Positions 9,914-21,203 of a DNA stretch of 64,000 nucleotides are shown piece by piece. How positions within the stretch are numbered: position 1 is the stretch's first letter; every line of letters begins with the position of its first letter. A program made the translations under genes and the position numbers. Location: the NCBI RefSeq assembly GCF_949628215.1, contig NC_134282.1, forward strand, positions 12,646,223-12,710,222, in the 5' to 3' direction. This stretch comes from Phalacrocorax aristotelis. Taxonomy: Eukaryota; Chordata; Aves; Suliformes; Phalacrocoracidae. Below the pieces are notes generated by a model. The model searched no databases. It was not told the origin of the DNA and saw only the letters and a program-made list of their open reading frames with translations.

Positions 9914-11033
9914 ACATTTTACACATTTAAAGTAAAAAATAAGGTTTATCTGGTTTATTTGGATTCACTGGTATCAAATGAGTTCTGTTAATGTGTTTAA
10001 ATAAGAGCTCTTGGTTGTCATGATATCCATGATTCTTCACATTAGTTATCAATTCTGCAAAGCAAATGCATAGATTCTGTACAACACAATGTTTTAACTT
10101 TGCAAGTTGGAAAATTTCCTTGTATTTATTTTTCTTTGGGGCTTGGGGTTCCTTGCATCATGAGATCATGAAAGGATCACAAGAATGGACTTGCATTATT
10201 GAGTGTTTGGTGTTTGGATCAATGCAAATCCAATGAAAATCAGTGGAAAACATAAGGTGTCCTGTCTTCCCTTGATTCATGAAGAGCCAACGTTCCTCAG
10301 ACACATCGATACCATGAAAGCTGTGGTAAGAAGTAATTCATAATATAAATGGCATTGCAAATGGGAGAACTAGGATTAAAGAATCATCTGCTTCTGCAGT
10401 GAAATACAAAGCTGTAAAAAGCCTGTAAAAATATATGGCATTTTCCTTTGCAGAAGAAAACGCTGTATGTAGGGGACCCATTTACACTCACTGATGTGGG
10501 TGAGATCTCTGGGGTCCGCTTCAATGTCTGATATAGGAATATGCTTGTTATAAACAGGGTCATGAGAAGGGAATTGAGGTTGAGCAGTAGGTTACCATCT
10601 CTTCATTCCTGTCAGAGAAGTTTGTAAGTAGCCAGGACAGCCTGTGAGTCTTTCAGTATGAGGTACCACAAACTTGTGTCTGGATACAGTGGCATTATTC
10701 TGATGGGGACTGAATAGGACTTTCCTGCTGAAAAACAAGATGAAAATCAGATTGGCGGAACTCCCCAGATGAAGAATTATTAACAAAGAAATCTGACCAA
10801 GGAAGGCTGGTAGGAACTGCTGAGCAACCTGTTTCTAATAGCATTAGTGGAAGCTGAAGTTGCTAACTGGAAGGTGCCCTGCAGCTACAATTTTAAGGAC
10901 TCCAAAGATGCTAGTAAATTTGCAGTGGGATTTTTAAGAATACCTTCATGTATTACGTTCATTGGAATGGGAATATTATGCAGGAGTCAGTGGGAGTTAT
11001 GTTTCAGGGTGCCTCTGAAAATCATGGCCTCAT
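9914..11033. other. Intergenic, nothing recognised
   Basis: Ordinary AT-rich sequence. I see no gene, repeat family or strong secondary structure. Confidence 0.5.
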
Positions 11034-11290
11034 AAATTCACATTGGAAGGGGCATCAGGAGGTCCAACATCCTGCTCAAAGCAGAGTCAGCTTATGAGAC
11101 CAAACTAGGTTGCTCCAGGCTTTATTCTTGCATGTCATGTAAACCTCCAAGGACAGACTGCACAGTCTCCCTGAGCAACCTGTCGCAGTGCTTGATGGTC
11201 CTTGTGAACCACGAAGCTTCAGTAAAACTGGTCTGAAATCACTAATTATGTTACATGAATTTCTTGTCCCTTAATTTTGTGTTTTGCCTA
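11034..11290 (-). mobile_element. CR1 LINE, old degraded fragment
   Basis: Read on the plus strand, the blocks GGTCCAACATCCTGCTCAAA, AGGTTGCTCCAGGCTTTAT and CCTGAGCAACCTGTCGCAGTG match the reverse complement of the CR1 3' region. Many substitutions show it is old. The right edge fades out between 11260 and 11330. Confidence 0.75.
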
Positions 11291-12349
11291 TGACTACTGA
11301 TGTGGTTCGTGTCCTCTTCCCCTTAACTGAAGTAGATGTTGACTGCAGCTCAGCTGTTGTGAAGGGTCAGCAGCAAAATGGTTAATGAGTAGTGATCTCC
11401 GTGGAAAAATGTGGATTCAAAATTAGAATGCTGCATCCAGCAGTGTCCCTTGTTTTACCCAGGAGTGATAGAGCAGAGGGGAAAGAAATCCACTTAGAAG
11501 AAAGGAAAGGAATACAAAGCGGAGTCTATCGGAGGTTGCTCTTTCTGTGTTATAGGTCGAAATAGAGTGAAGGAAAATTGAAAGAAAATAATGATACCAT
11601 GCAGCAAGGTCAGGAGAGGATGAATAAAGGCATTTGCATGTTAAAAGCAGAGAGGATAGAAACCCGAAGGATATAAGATGAAATGTGCTGATGCTGTGTG
11701 CTGTAACGATTTGTGATTAATCATAATATGCAGAAAGAATTCCTCACTTCTAACGCTTACAGTTTTAGATTACTGGTTTTGCTCATAATTTCAAGATGAA
11801 TTTCAAACAGGAATAATTTTCATAATTATTTGGATACTTTTGATGTTCCTGTTTGTTTTGGATATAGATAGAAACAGAATAGCTGACCTTTTGTCTAAAT
11901 ATTCCTTTCTTCAGACCTCTATGCATAAATTCGCAAGAAGCCCCTTAGTCTGCTAAATTCTTGGCACCTTATTTTCCCTCTGCCAGATGGTTCCTTCTCC
12001 CACCATTCAGGACTATCAGTAATTATCTGTTTCAAGCCGTGTGCATGTCTCATAACAGTTTATTATGGGAGATGTAAAATGGAAAAAGGACATATTTAGT
12101 GTTTATGTAACTTCCGGAATCACTTCTGGCAGCTTTCAGCATTTGTTTGCCACTGGTGGTTCCTGTGGATGCTTGCTGTACCAGTCTGGGATCAGCCCTT
12201 CAGTTCTCACATTACTCGGTCCATTTACTAAAATCAGACACCTTACACACTGAGCGAGTGGGTATTTTTAGGTGTACTAACTTACTAGGTCATCAGTGAC
12301 CTGTTTTGTTCTTCAGGACAGCCTTATATCTGTTTGCCCAATCTTCTCC
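11291..12349. other. Intergenic, nothing recognised
   Basis: No reading frame or repeat is supported, except a possible weak continuation of the preceding CR1 to about 11330. Confidence 0.45.
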
Positions 12350-12623
12350 TGAGTATCAAGTGACAGGACAAGAGGGAATGGCCTCATATTTTGCCGGTGG
12401 GGTTTAGATTGGGTATTAGGAAAAATTTCTTCTCTGAAAGGGTTATCAAGCATTGGAACAGGCTGCCCAGGGAAGCAGTCGAGACACGATCCCTGGACGT
12501 ATTTAAAAGACATTTGGATGTTGTGCTTAGGGACATGGTTTAGTGGTGGACTTGGCAGTATTGGGTTTATGGTTGGACTCTATAATCTTAAAGGTCTTTT
12601 CCAACCTAAATGATTCTATGATG
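12350..12623 (+). mobile_element. CR1 LINE, 3' fragment
   Basis: Recognisable CR1 3' blocks include AAGTGACAGGACAAGAGGGA, AGGAAAAATTTCTTCTCTGA, GGAACAGGCTGCCCAGGGAA and TTCCAACCTAAATGATTCTA at the end. In translation the region covers the last part of ORF2 and the short 3' UTR. It is 5' truncated with several frame breaks. The closing ATTCTATGAT differs from the ATTCTGTG of the copies at 9840 and 25553, so it is a different subfamily. Confidence 0.88.
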
Positions 12624-13429
12624 CAATGGCTACGTCAGACCCCACCAATGCCATACTGTGGCGATTAGAGACATCTGGGTTTTTTCAACCCATAAAGCAG
12701 TGAAAAAGGTCTGATTGCCAGAGCAGCGCTTGAGGTTGAAGCATGCTGACCTCCATTGTGTTATGTGCTTTCCACCTGCTTTTCTGGCTATAGGTCTACC
12801 TCAAAGCATCAGAGCTGGCAGTGGTAAAGAATATACGTTTCAAAGAGGTTTTGGTAAAGAGTAAGTGGTGGGAAACAGTTATTTTGCGCTGCTTTGCTCT
12901 GCTATGGGAATGAGCACAAAGCAGTCAATGCTGACTGTAGCACTTTGATTTTGTAAGAGTTTAACATCTGGTCCCTAATCGCATGTTCTTTCATGCTGAG
13001 CAGAGGTAAAAATATACAGTATGAGAATGTAATGTTGTGGCTACTGCCCAGAGGATACCTACTGTGTTGTTTTAAACCAGGAGACCTCACCACAGGGCAC
13101 AACTCCTGCAGCCATGAGCCCCCTCCATTTTATTTTGCTTTAAATAGAAAATGTATCTGATGCCACACCAGAGGCATAACCACTGACTTTTGGGAGGCAA
13201 GTGTGCTGCAGGTGCTAATTAGGCATGCTAACACCTGTCATAGAAAAGGGATACCTGAAAGTAGTTGAGGGGATGTGCTGCTAAAGCTTTTTGCTTCCCC
13301 GACAGGTAACAGATTCCTGGGAGAATGGGATAAAAGCAGAAGTCTTCCCTGCCCTCCTGGGTTGCATAGGGCTGAGTTCCCTGCCCCCCCACCCCCCTTA
13401 TTTCTATCTGTATTTGTAACTGTCTTGCC
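12624..13429. other. Intergenic, nothing recognised
   Basis: No gene, RNA or repeat seen. Base composition shifts toward G-rich near the right edge. Confidence 0.45.
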
Positions 13430-14810
13430 GGGTGCAGGTGGATGTCTGACCTGGCTGGCTCTCAGGTGCCTGTTGTTTCAGGGCTGGCCATGTGCAATCA
13501 GCCTCATGGGCAGCAGCTGGCTGAGGTGGGGCAGCTGGTGGGAAGGCGCTCTCCTGAGGGTGGGCCTCAGGGAGGGTAAATGCAGGATGGGTGTATCCCT
13601 CCTTGGTAGAAAGGGAGTTGCTTTATGGGGTGGGAGTGCTTCAGGTACTTCTGAGAGGGAGGGCTGCTACAAACCCCCAGGTGCCTATGGCTACTTTGCT
13701 GTAGCCCCAGGACTGCTGAAAGCCTACAGGAAGGAGACTGAGCAAAAGCACTTCTCAGTCCTGAGGCCTTGCTGTGCCCTGACTAATAGAGAGAGGTGGT
13801 GAGACCACCATGCTCAGGCACTATATAGAAGGCATGCTTTAGTGTGAAGAGCTCACAAATCATATTGAAGAGTGTTGGCTGCTACCAAGGAGGCTCCTGA
13901 GTGGAATGAAGAAAGAAATGAGACTTAAGAGCAATGCAGGTGGCTGTGCGCATTGGAGGAGAGGCAGCTGTGAGAGGAGCAGCTCGTGAGGCACCCTGGG
14001 ACTGATGAAGGTGAGCCATTGTGGGATGCTCATGTAATTGTGGGGGGTGGAGAGTGGAGGGTGAGAGTGGCTGCAGCATTGGGACACTGCTTTGGCGATG
14101 TTTTGGGGTGAAGGTGGAGTGTGTTTGGGAGTACTGTCTGCTAAACTGTGTTGAGGAGATGAACGCTAGTGGTCTGCTTGTCCCAGTGGGAACAGGGCTC
14201 TGGGAACCTTGTTTTGGGCTGGTAACTGGAGGGTCTGAAGCTTGAAGAAAACTTGCCTGGGGAGGTGTTAAAAATGAGTTAATATGGCACAAAAACCATG
14301 CTGTATTCAACTAGGCTCTGAAGGGGGAATGAGATGTGTAGGGAAGGGCTCTGCCCACTGAGAGTCCAGCAGTATTGGGCTGTGCTGGGTCTGGCTGTTG
14401 GCAATGCTGTGCAGGGGTGGGCTGTCTGCCTGGCGGTGGGAGGCTACTGAGCTGTTGCTGCTGCTGGGGAGCCCCAGGTATATTTTGGGGAATGGCCTGG
14501 AGCCTGTGAGGAGCCCCTGCAGAGTGGTGATGCCCATGGGCTGTTGGCCCCAGCCAATGGTGGGAGGGTGTTGTTCCCCTGGGGTATCGTGTGGGTTTGG
14601 GCTCTGCGGGTGCTCTGTGCTGCTGTGAGGGCCCTCGGCTCCTGTTTGGGCTGTGGTATGTTGGCACACCACTGTGGGCTGCATGGTACTGCCATGTCCT
14701 GCCTGATACTGTAGGCCTGCTCTCCTGCTGGGCTCTGGAAGCCTGAGCGCATCTGCTTATGTCCATGTCTTCAGAAGGGACATGCAACAGCTCAAGTAAA
14801 TCTCCTACAG
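13430..14810 (+). other. G-rich, C-poor skewed block ending in a splice-donor-like site
   Basis: The plus strand is strikingly rich in G and T and poor in C for about 1.4 kb. The block ends near a strong donor consensus, CAG|GTAAGG, at 14810/14811. G and T excess on one strand is known for transcribed strands, so an unannotated plus-strand non-coding transcript is possible. On the minus strand one frame is open from about 14820 to 13882 apart from a single TAG at 14311-14313, but its Pro/Ser/Gln/His-rich translation resembles no family I know and is best explained by the composition. Confidence 0.3.
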
Positions 14811-17800
14811 GTAAGGAGAGGCTCAGGAGTCAATTGTTCCTCCAACACGTGATTGACAGAAAAATCTGCATGGGTTTCCTTGCCATTTTTAAGTCTTGCT
14901 GGGGCTCAATGCAGCGTCCTTTAGAGTATCTAGTGGTGGTCCTGTCCCATGCCTGGAGTTGCAGATGAATTTCAGAAGATGTCTGTGTCTCCCTTCCTCT
15001 TCTCCCTGACATGGCTATGGCTTCCCTGACCCCTCATCCCTCTTGCACAGGTGAGCTCTCATCTTCTCTCTTCTGTCTCATTCAGAACCTGTAGGTGATC
15101 AGGCTCCCTGTTGCTTAATTAGTCCTTTCATAATGAATAATTTGGGTAAGTGATTTGCTCTGAGTGTTAAGCAGTCATTTATCTTTGTCACTTCTATCTG
15201 AATAAAGAATTATTTTCAGGTTTAGCACTTCACAATTGCTGGCTTTCACTGTGGCAGAACCTGTAAACTGTACTTAGTCAGATTCCTTAAATCATATCAA
15301 GAAATTGATGGACTGTTTCCTCACTGCAGGCTTCAGACCTTGGTGTAGTGTGTTGTAATGGCTCCATATTTTCTCTTATGAATTTCTATATAGGCGATGC
15401 TTAGAAACTGCATGTGTGGGCTCACACTGAAGTCCTGTTGTCTGCTCTGACCACCATGAATGGGTGCCCCTATAATCTATAACTCCTCGCCTAAACAATA
15501 AACTAGGCATAAATTGTTCTCCCATGTAAACCTTGGATTTTCTTCATTTAAGTGAAGAGGCAACACAAATTCAGCAGCTACCAAGAGGGCTGTTATCCCT
15601 GTGGGAAGGTGAAATGGAAAAAATGAAAAATCTAAACATAATTTTAGAGAAAGAAGAGCTAACTGCACAGGCAGATGATGTATTTAAAATGGGTTGTGTT
15701 GAAAAAATATCCCTCATAACTACTTAGTACTTCTGTTCTGTAATTAAGTCAATTATCTCAAGTGTTCCCAGCAGTTCTTCTGCATTAGGTTACTGAAGCT
15801 AAATCAAGATGCCCTACTCTTATTTCTTCTCTGACTGTAAAGGGCTTAGATGAGGGTGAAGGGCTCCCTAACACTATCTTAGGAGGCTGTTAGTGCTTGG
15901 GCATTCTGCTTCCATGTTATGCAGGTGAGCCGGGAGGGAGAAGTGGGGTATCCCATGATATCTAGATGGTGAATAAGCTCCCTGTACCCGCACTGGCTGT
16001 GAGAGAGTGTACTGGTGTCCTGTGGCACAAGGCTGTGCTGGGTGCTCTGGGAACTGATGAACAAGTGAGGCAGTGAGTAGATGATACCGTATCTGACAGA
16101 CTAGACCATGTTGTCTAAAATGTTAGACATATGATTATTTTAACATGAATAGTAAATATCTCATTATACAAAGTTATAACTGTTTCTAACTCTGTTCTCT
16201 GTTCAGTGAAAATATTGTCTCTTGCATTTGTTGGACTGCAATAGTAATAAAAATACAGCACACTGGCATCCTTATGGATTTGCAAAACACTTTATTTTCC
16301 CAGGCCACTGGATACATCAGTGATGTGGATCTCCTTCCCTCCATTGCCCATGCACTTAGCCATAAAAACTTGTTAACTCTTCTAGTGATGGTGTGACCTG
16401 GGAGAGGCCCCTCGGGGCTTGTGTGACATTTCCTAACCTGAGTGAAGCTTCCCTGCAGAGAAAGGTAGTGGTGAGGGTGGAAGAGGTCATGTTGCTCCTA
16501 GACAACCCTGGCAGTTTGTGACAACCCCAGGTGGTGGCAGGTAGGACCCAGAGCTGCCATGAGCCACCTACAGGGGGTTGAACGTGGTAGGGGACCTGTG
16601 TCCAAGAGCTCTTGATTTCTGTCATACTGCCCTGAGTGTAGCCAAGGGATTTGAGCCAGCAGCTGTGAGGCAGAAGCCACAAAAATGCAGTGAATCACTT
16701 CACAACATATTTTCGTAAGGTCTTTAAAAATGCTCTGGCAATGTTGCTAAGTGCATATACTTTTGCATTCTGACTATCCAGGCCTGGCCTATGTGATAAA
16801 CACGTACAGGTGTGGGTGCTTGGTACAAGAGGTTGTTCAGTGGCTGGAGGAGCAGGAGATAGGCACGGGGGCGACTTAGCTCATTGGTTTAACATACTCT
16901 TAATTTAAAATATATGCTTAGAAAAAATATTATTAAGATTAGAATATGGTCTTAACTTGTGGACATTTAATTCTCGCATAACCCCCTCTTAAGTAAAAAG
17001 AGTAACTGTATTTAAGGTGATTAAGAAAGTGAGGAAGCCTTTTCTATGCTGATATAAGGCATTAGGGAACAAGTGGTGCATGAACAGGCCACACAAAAGA
17101 CACAGTGTTTGAGGAACTGAAATGAGGATCACTTTTGTTTATGCATGTAATGGCAAGAGCTTATCAGGCAGCAAAATCAAAATAAATTTCTGAAGGATAG
17201 GCCTGGGAGTTGAGGTATGGGCAGGACTGAGTTTGGATTTACTCTAGAGGCTATGTAAAGAGGTGCAGATAAGCTTTTTGTATAGCTGTCCCTTGTTTTA
17301 ATGAAGCATATTGCATAGTAAAAATACTTCTTCCCTTTTGTTAAGCTAAGCAGTCTTTGAAGTATATACTTCCCTAAAGTGGAATTGAAATCCTTAATAA
17401 TTGCTTTCGTATGTATTTGAATTCCAATTTAACCTTGCCTTCCTTTTTGGGTTTGGCTTTCTTCAGAGTCATTGGCACTTCACCTTGCCCTAGATGGCCC
17501 TATGAGTTGCATGCTTTGCTCTGCAGCCTAGTGTAGAGCAGTACGTGCCCCAGCTCTTGTACCAGTTTGGAACTATGCCACATCCTAGCAACATCTCTGG
17601 TGGGCATTGTTTCACAGTATCTCTCGTGCAGAGTTTCACAGCAGTCTACGCCCATGCAATAAGAGTAGTGTTTACAAATTTCTTAATGGAGCTGTTGGGG
17701 CCAGAGGAACACTTCTGGTCCTAGCAGGAATTTAATATGATCTCATGCACTGAAACTAGGCTGCTTTATGTGAAAGCAAGGAGAGATCTTTGCCTTTGAT

Positions 17801-20800
17801 TTCCAGTGATGTTCTAATTATTTTTTTTCTTAATAAAAGGAGTTAGTTTCCTGAATACTCCTATTATTTCTAAGGCATTGTAGGAATCGGTGCTGCTGAT
17901 GTGTCACTCTTTCTTATCTGCTGCTTCATCGCGATTTCATTGTAGTGACATCTTTTGTCAGAAAGTCAATACAGTGAATTTTGGAAGAGTTACAACTGCT
18001 TAGGAAGTGGATGTATCAAGTTAAACAGTTGATCTATCAAGTTCACTTGCAATATTTGTTTCTGTAATGGATTGCAGTCTGTGATCCAGTTAAGTGATGA
18101 CCTCAGTACTGGCTCAGGCTGGCTCTGGTAGTTGGTGCTAGAAAAATATCTTCAGAAAACAGAAAATACTTGCGCTGGAGTCCCCGAAGGAAAAATGGAA
18201 AGTCAAGCTTCAGAGAGTGGAGAAGCAGCCTGGTCCTTGTTTCCTCTGTACCCCTTTGTTCATATGCCTGATATGTTGGTGGGGTTGGTTTTTGGTGTGA
18301 GAATATGCTTACTGAAGTGCTACTCTGAGGACCCGTGACTCTTAACCCTGGTTTTTCACTGTTAGAAACTTGAAAAGAGCCTTTAATATGCAGATTGAGT
18401 GAAATGACTAAAGGATACTTCCATTCTCACCATGAATCAGGATTCAGATTTGATTGTGTATTATATTTTTAAATATATTCAGCACAAAATGCTTTGCGTT
18501 TCAGTAGGTATCAGAAATGATAGGCAGGACATCAGCTGTAATGGGCCATGAACTGACTCATTAGACAATGCATGTGATTTTTACTGAGTGCATCTATTTC
18601 AATAGCAAGTTTAGTTCTTCTGATGGGAAGCAGAAATGTTCAGTAGGTAATATAACAGAATCAGCTGGTTATTTGATGGGGCTGAGAAATGAATGGCCTT
18701 CTTAGTTCAGTGAAGGAAGACTATTTCTAAATGAAGCTCATCAGATTCGTAACCATGCCAAATCCAAGGCTAGCTAGCTGGCTGGGAATTTTTCTCTGAA
18801 AAGCATTACTGGATTTTCTAGAAAACTCCCAGTGTGCTGGCTCAGAACTGTGGATACAGTACCTTTTTTTAGTACAAATGCAATGATCAAATGTACATTT
18901 AAAAAAATAAATTACATGCATTTAAAAAAATATTTAAAAAGCTCTTAAGATTAGTAAACTTCCACAGGAAAAGCTGAGTTCTCTGGGATCACAGTTTTTC
19001 AAAGACACTGTCCCAAAGGTTAAGCTTTTCAACAGAAGATCTTGAAGTTATAACTTTAGTGAATGTCTGAGAGGATAGATATCTATTAATAGGTTATGTT
19101 AATATAGCTTAATTGGCTTCCTCTCATTTTAAAATCATGCAGTTTGAATTTGGTCATGTGCAGATCTTTAGATCAAGAATTTTCTTATGTGCAATGAAGT
19201 TCAAATATTGCTTAATCGCTTCCGTTCTTAGAGAAGTACTGGCTTATGGATTTTGTGGCTTAGAGCTTTCTATCATGAACACTTTTGAAAAAGGGTAGCA
19301 TTCTTCCAAATATATTTGAATTTGCAGGGTTCAAAGTAGCTGTGCAATAGCTGTACACCCCCCAGGCCCAGTGTTATAGATAGCTAAGGTTATTTGGATT
19401 GTTTTGGAAGAGAAAAAGGGAAAGGAAAAGTGAGATTATGGAACAGAACAGTAGGATAAAGCTGTTTCTGTCCAACTGAGGTACTAAACATCTATGTCAG
19501 CCTAATGAACAATGCAAGACCGAATTTCTGTGAAATCAGATGATCTTTAATGCGTCTTGAGTGCCAGCTAGAGGAACACATGTTGTCTTCTAAGAACTGG
19601 CAACCATCTGCTCAGTTCATGCTCTCTGTTTGTGTGACACACCACCCCCACCAAAAGCACTTGTGATGGAGAGCAAATGAGTTACAGTCAAATATGTAGA
19701 TCAGCTTCACAAGAGGGAACCCCAGCATAGTGTTATGGCAGTACTTTGCAGACAACTGTGTCTGTGCATAATATACCCTCATCAGTATGTGGGGCATATG
19801 TTGTGTTTCTGGATGCTGAACCAGTAGCAGAGTTGTCTGTCCATCTCTAAATCTTCCATGATTATAACTCTCATTATAATCACTCACTGGTGTAAGTGAG
19901 AGGGAGGGTGTAATAAACTTGTATAATTTGTTTTCTACTTATCGTCAAGCTCTCACAATTGTAAATAACATGTCAGTAATCTAGTCAACGTGCACTAAAT
20001 CAAATCTAACATATGTTTCAGAATTAGGCTACAGATCAAATCGGAATGTATTATTCAGGTAGCTTGTAACACACATGGAACATCACAATTCTTTTGCATA
20101 CTGAAAAACATGAAAAGTGATGTTAATTTTAAGTTCAGTATATAACTTTAGGTTTTCATTTTCGAAATCTGGTAGTAAGGATAGCAGTATTTCAGGTGAT
20201 CCAATTTTTATTTTTAACCTTAGATTTAATCTTTATCCTAATTATCCACTTTGAGATTTGATTCTGCTGCTTTTTGTGCCACAATATTTTGGGACAAAGT
20301 CACCTGAACTTCAAAACTTTTTTTTCTTCATTTGTAAAACCAGTGACGTAAGACTTCTTTATGCACTCTTGGGATTGTTGAATAAAAGAGCCTGTACATA
20401 TTTTGCAAATATAGTCACTCTTACTCATCCTATATATATTTGTGGATGAAAAGCAATGTGAATAATTATTATTTAAGTAATACCTGTCATTCCAAGAATA
20501 TCTGACGCTATCAAGGTATCTCAGTGGGGCAACACCAGTCTTTTTGCAGGACTTAAAAAATTGTCAATAACTTCCTTGATTAGAAAGACTGTTTTGAACA
20601 GCAGCACCTGGATAAACATCTGCTGATGCACCAAATATGAAAATTAATCTTCAGGCAAAGGTTTCATTGGTGATATTTGGCTTGCAGTGGACTAGGTACT
20701 CTGTCAACCACTGTCACAACTTGACTTCTTTGTAATAGCCACATAAGATGCATAATATCTGTTCAGAGCAGATATATAGTCTTTTTTGCTGAAATACTCT

Positions 20801-21138
20801 GTTAAACCTGGAGGAGGAAAAGAATTGCTCATGTCTCCAGAAGGCCGAAGTATTTTTAGATATTGAAATAATTTAGTCATCTCCATTTTAATTGAAAAAG
20901 AACAATATATACCTAGGTGTTTAAATAGGACTTGTACTACTGAATTCTGCTTTTAAAGCTATTGAGTAATAACTACACAGCTGGCTTTACTTTTGGAAAT
21001 GCCCTTTACAACAATTTACCCCTCAGAAGTAGCATGCAGTGTATGAACTTATGCATTATATGGCAGTAGCTTATTAAATACTGCTTCATCTATGTGTATC
21101 TGGCCAAGTTTAAGTCTTCTGGATGTAATTCCAAAAAA
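14811..21138. other. Intergenic, no gene recognised
   Basis: About 6.3 kb of AT-rich DNA without a recognisable exon, RNA gene or repeat family. Short open frames (for example 16356-16682 minus) have no recognisable domains. It may contain old decayed repeats that cannot be called by eye. Confidence 0.45.
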
Positions 21139-21203
21139 AAAGTCTTAAGTCAGAAAACACGGGCTTTCTGACTTTAGACATTCGAAAGTCTAAAAGTTAG
21201 AAG
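21139..21203. repeat. Three-arm inverted repeat (two alternative hairpins)
   Basis: Arm A (21139-21156) and arm B (21165-21182) are reverse complements at 16 of 18 positions, with 10 perfect pairs (21147-21156 with 21165-21174) around an 8-nt loop. Arm A' (about 21185-21203) resembles A again, so B could pair with either. A lies directly after an A9 run. No repeat family was recognised. Confidence 0.65.
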
